From Desulfobacca acetoxidans (GTDB lineage: Bacteria > Desulfobacterota > Desulfobaccia > Desulfobaccales > 0-14-0-80-60-11), in NCBI GenBank assembly GCA_022736495.1, contig DZCR01000002.1, forward strand, positions 1-64,000: a stretch of 64,000 nucleotides of DNA, given 5' to 3'. The notes below the pieces were generated by a model. It had not been told where the DNA came from. It searched no databases and saw nothing but the letters and a program-made list of their open reading frames with translations. Each line of letters begins with the position of its first letter. The first letter of the stretch is position 1. Positions 61,915 through 64,000 of the stretch are shown here, piece by piece. The position numbers were made by a program, and so were the translations under genes.

Positions 61915-64000
61915 ATGAAGTGCCCCAGCTGCCAGAGCGCCAATGAAGAAAGCCAGAAGTATTGCCGGACCTGCGGGGCTAGACTTCACACAACGTGCCC
62001 AGGATGCGGGAATATCATTCTTCCGAGTGACAGGTTTTGTGGCGAATGCGGCCTCGAACTCGGGATAAGCAAAAAGCCGGAAAAGGAAGCGGGGAGGATT
62101 ACCAGCGAACGCAAGTTAATCACCTCCCTGTACGTGGATATCTCCGGCTACGCCACCATTTCGGAGCGCTTGGACCCGGAAGCGGTCAAGGACCTGGTAA
62201 GCAATATATTCGGCGAAATTGCCCAGATAGTAATTAAATATGAAGGCCACATCGAAACCTTCGCCGGTGATCAGGTGATGGCTTTCTTTGGGGTGCCCCG
62301 GGTCCACGAAGACGATCCGGTGCGGGCAGTCAAAGCCGCCCGCGAGATTCATGAGGTGACTCGCCGCATAAGCCTGAAAGCCCGGGAAATCATAGGGCAC
62401 CCCCTGTGGGTGCATATCGGTATCAACACCGGCCTTGCGGTAACCGGGCATTTTGATTTTGAAAAAGCGGCAGCAGAGCGCATTGCCGGAGATGCCGTCA
62501 ACGTCGCCTCAAGACTGTGCACCCTGGCCAAACCGGGCGAAACCCTGGTCGGCCAAGCCACCTATGCGCAGGCGGAAGGATTTTTCGACTTCGAACCCCT
62601 GAAGCCGTTTGAAATCGAAGGCGAAACCATGCCGGCCAGGGCCTACCGGCTCAAATCGTTGCGGATGTTACCCAGCAAGCGGTATCGCATCTCCGGGCAC
62701 CGGGCTGCCCTGATCGGGCGGCAGAGGGAAATGGGGGTCCTGGCCCAGGCGCTGGCCAGGCTTCAGGATGAAAAAGCCTATTCCGTGGTCGCCATCTGCG
62801 GCGAGGCGGGCACCGGCAAGAGCCGGCTCATCGAGGAGTTCCGGGCTACGCTGGATTTGACGAAAATCACCTGGATGGAAGGACATGCCTATGCCTCCAC
62901 CCGGAACATCTCCTATTTCCCCCTCATTAATCTCATCAAACGAGATTTAGCCATAGAAGAGGAAGATACCCCAGGCCTGGTAGCTGCAAAGCTTGAAGGC
63001 CGGCTGCAAGGTCTCGGTGACTTGCAAGAGGACGTGGCCCCGTCCCTTGGAGGCCTGTTGTCCCTCCATTATCCTGCCGTGGCCAAAATGAGCCCCGAAT
63101 TTTGGAGATCGCGCCTCCATCGTGCCATCCCGGTAATTTTGCAGGCTCTGGCTAAGCAGGGCCCCGTGGTCATCTGTTTTGAAGACCTGCATTGGGCCGA
63201 CCCCTGGTTTCTGAATTTTCTTCGGGGTGCCGTATTTGCACAAGTACCTGGTGTAATTCTCCTGTATTCCTTCAGGCCAACTTTGGATTTGTTCAGCCTG
63301 GATGAGATCAGCATGATGGGGGAATCCTATCAGGAAATCCAGCTCCAGGACCTCTCTGCGGCAGAGATTCAAGAGATGCTGGCCTCCATCCTCCAAACAA
63401 CCGTGGTCCCGGAAGACTTGCGGCACTTTATTCAGGAGAAGGTGGGGACCAATCCCTTTTACGTGGAGGAAATGATCAATTCCCTGATCGAATCCGAGAC
63501 CTTGCAGCTCGATGATGGCAACTGGCGACTCAACGGAGCCATTGACGCATCTGAAATCCCCCCAAGTATCCACGCCGTTATTTCCGGCCGCATAGACCGC
63601 CTGGAGGGGATGGTCAAGCATCTGCTGCAAGAAGCTTCGGTCATCGGCAGAACCTTGCCCTATGAGATTCTCCGGAGACTCACCCGGGATCCCGACGCCC
63701 TCAATCGGCATTTAGAGCAGCTGGAAGACCTCGGCCTGTTGCGCAAATCTTCCCAAATGGAACACGCATATGAGTTTAAGCACGCCTTGATCCAGGAAGT
63801 GGTCTATAGCGGGCTGCTCAAAGAAGATCGCATGGCCATGCACCAACAGATTGGCCTGGTGATGGAACAGGTATTTTCCGATAGGCTGCCAGAATTCTAT
63901 GAAACCCTGGCGTTCCATTTCAGACATAGTGCGCTCTCCCAAAAGGCTTTGGATTACCTGAGAAAGTCAGGCAGGAAGAGCCTGAAGAAATATGCCGTTC
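61915..64000 (+). CDS. zinc-ribbon / class III nucleotide cyclase / AAA ATPase protein (3' end outside window)
   Basis: At least 695 residues, open to the window end. Residues 1-45 are two zinc ribbons (CPSCQSANEESQKYCRTCG; CPGCG...FCGECG). A class III cyclase domain follows (about 60-245): first metal Asp in SLYVDISGYATIS, second in IETFAGDQVMAFFG, and Asn/Arg in GDAVNVASRL. The usual substrate-specifying Lys before F-x-GD is Thr. A large ATPase of the LAL/MalT-like type then begins (Walker A GEAGTGKSRLIEEF; Walker B-like VVICFEDLHWADP). This layout is common in soil and anaerobic bacteria; it is likely a signalling protein. The start lacks a strong Shine-Dalgarno. Confidence 0.88.
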   Translation, partial: MKCPSCQSANEESQKYCRTCGARLHTTCPGCGNIILPSDRFCGECGLELGISKKPEKEAGRITSERKLITSLYVDISGYATISERLDPEAVKDLVSNIFGEIAQIVIKYEGHIETFAGDQVMAFFGVPRVHEDDPVRAVKAAREIHEVTRRISLKAREIIGHPLWVHIGINTGLAVTGHFDFEKAAAERIAGDAVNVASRLCTLAKPGETLVGQATYAQAEGFFDFEPLKPFEIEGETMPARAYRLKSLRMLPSKRYRISGHRAALIGRQREMGVLAQALARLQDEKAYSVVAICGEAGTGKSRLIEEFRATLDLTKITWMEGHAYASTRNISYFPLINLIKRDLAIEEEDTPGLVAAKLEGRLQGLGDLQEDVAPSLGGLLSLHYPAVAKMSPEFWRSRLHRAIPVILQALAKQGPVVICFEDLHWADPWFLNFLRGAVFAQVPGVILLYSFRPTLDLFSLDEISMMGESYQEIQLQDLSAAEIQEMLASILQTTVVPEDLRHFIQEKVGTNPFYVEEMINSLIESETLQLDDGNWRLNGAIDASEIPPSIHAVISGRIDRLEGMVKHLLQEASVIGRTLPYEILRRLTRDPDALNRHLEQLEDLGLLRKSSQMEHAYEFKHALIQEVVYSGLLKEDRMAMHQQIGLVMEQVFSDRLPEFYETLAFHFRHSALSQKALDYLRKSGRKSLKKYAV

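Noticed and set aside
62116..63942. Several minus-strand frames up to 254 aa
   Set aside because: All lie opposite the long cyclase/ATPase gene, whose motifs are clear on the plus strand.

Overview
The window is GC-rich, densely packed bacterial chromosome. Gene content suggests an anaerobic or microaerobic deltaproteobacterium (Thermodesulfobacteriota, Desulfobacca/Syntrophobacter-like). The basis is a hybrid-cluster protein, small ferredoxins, an ADP-forming acyl-CoA synthetase/GNAT fusion, methylmalonyl-CoA epimerase, a MucR-type regulator, NtrY/NtrC-type regulators and a CbpA/CbpB-type radical-SAM peptide pair. This taxonomic reading is inference; no rRNA or tRNA gene was seen.

Layout. 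1-700: end of a small membrane protein gene and a conserved hypothetical. 894-2806 (-): promoter, cobalamin riboswitch with intrinsic terminator, 39-aa peptide precursor and radical SAM/SPASM maturase. 3181-3903 (-): two paralogous alanine-zipper lipoproteins behind a duplicated promoter-like repeat. 4153-6840 (-): polA with a degenerate proofreading domain. 7140-7295: an unlisted 51-aa membrane protein. 7558-11086 (-): Mla/Pqi-type lipid transport operon (STAS-MlaE, MlaF, MlaD, PqiC), preceded by an MscS channel and an MFS exporter. 14401-16029 (-): hcp with a Crp/Fnr-type palindrome upstream. 16396-19229 (-): pheT and a MerR gene, without pheS beside them. 19495-20850 (-): MucR-like and Crp/Fnr regulators.

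21145-26932 (+) is a branched-chain amino acid ABC operon (livKHMGF) with two unrelated small genes between livH and livM. 27019-30725 holds a lipoprotein, a small hypothetical, an M20 peptidase, methylmalonyl-CoA epimerase and a TIM-barrel isomerase. 31630-34594 is dxr-rseP-tsaB. 34669-35674 is an insertion-sequence graveyard with pieces of three transposase families. 36065-39437 is zapB-zapA-6S RNA-rny-ymdB. 39697-43846 carries sucC and sucD separated by an OB-like/DUF4405/OB-like cassette, followed by queH and an anti-sigma-type ATPase.

44970-49446 (-) holds a TPR protein, a SagB-type nitroreductase coupled to coaX, glmM and a ferredoxin-cupin-ferredoxin set. It is followed by the acyl-CoA synthetase/acetyltransferase fusion (49500-52214) and a methyltransferase-like gene. 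53323-58751 (-) is an overlapping operon of two histidine kinases and one sigma-54 activator; mazG and cvpA follow. 60386-61523 is a second patch of mobile-element and epimerase debris. The window ends inside a zinc-ribbon/class III cyclase/ATPase gene (61915 onward).

Short dispersed repeats occur in several gaps: two 75-80 bp copies with terminal inverted repeats and three short GGGCGGAC hairpins. No CRISPR array was found.
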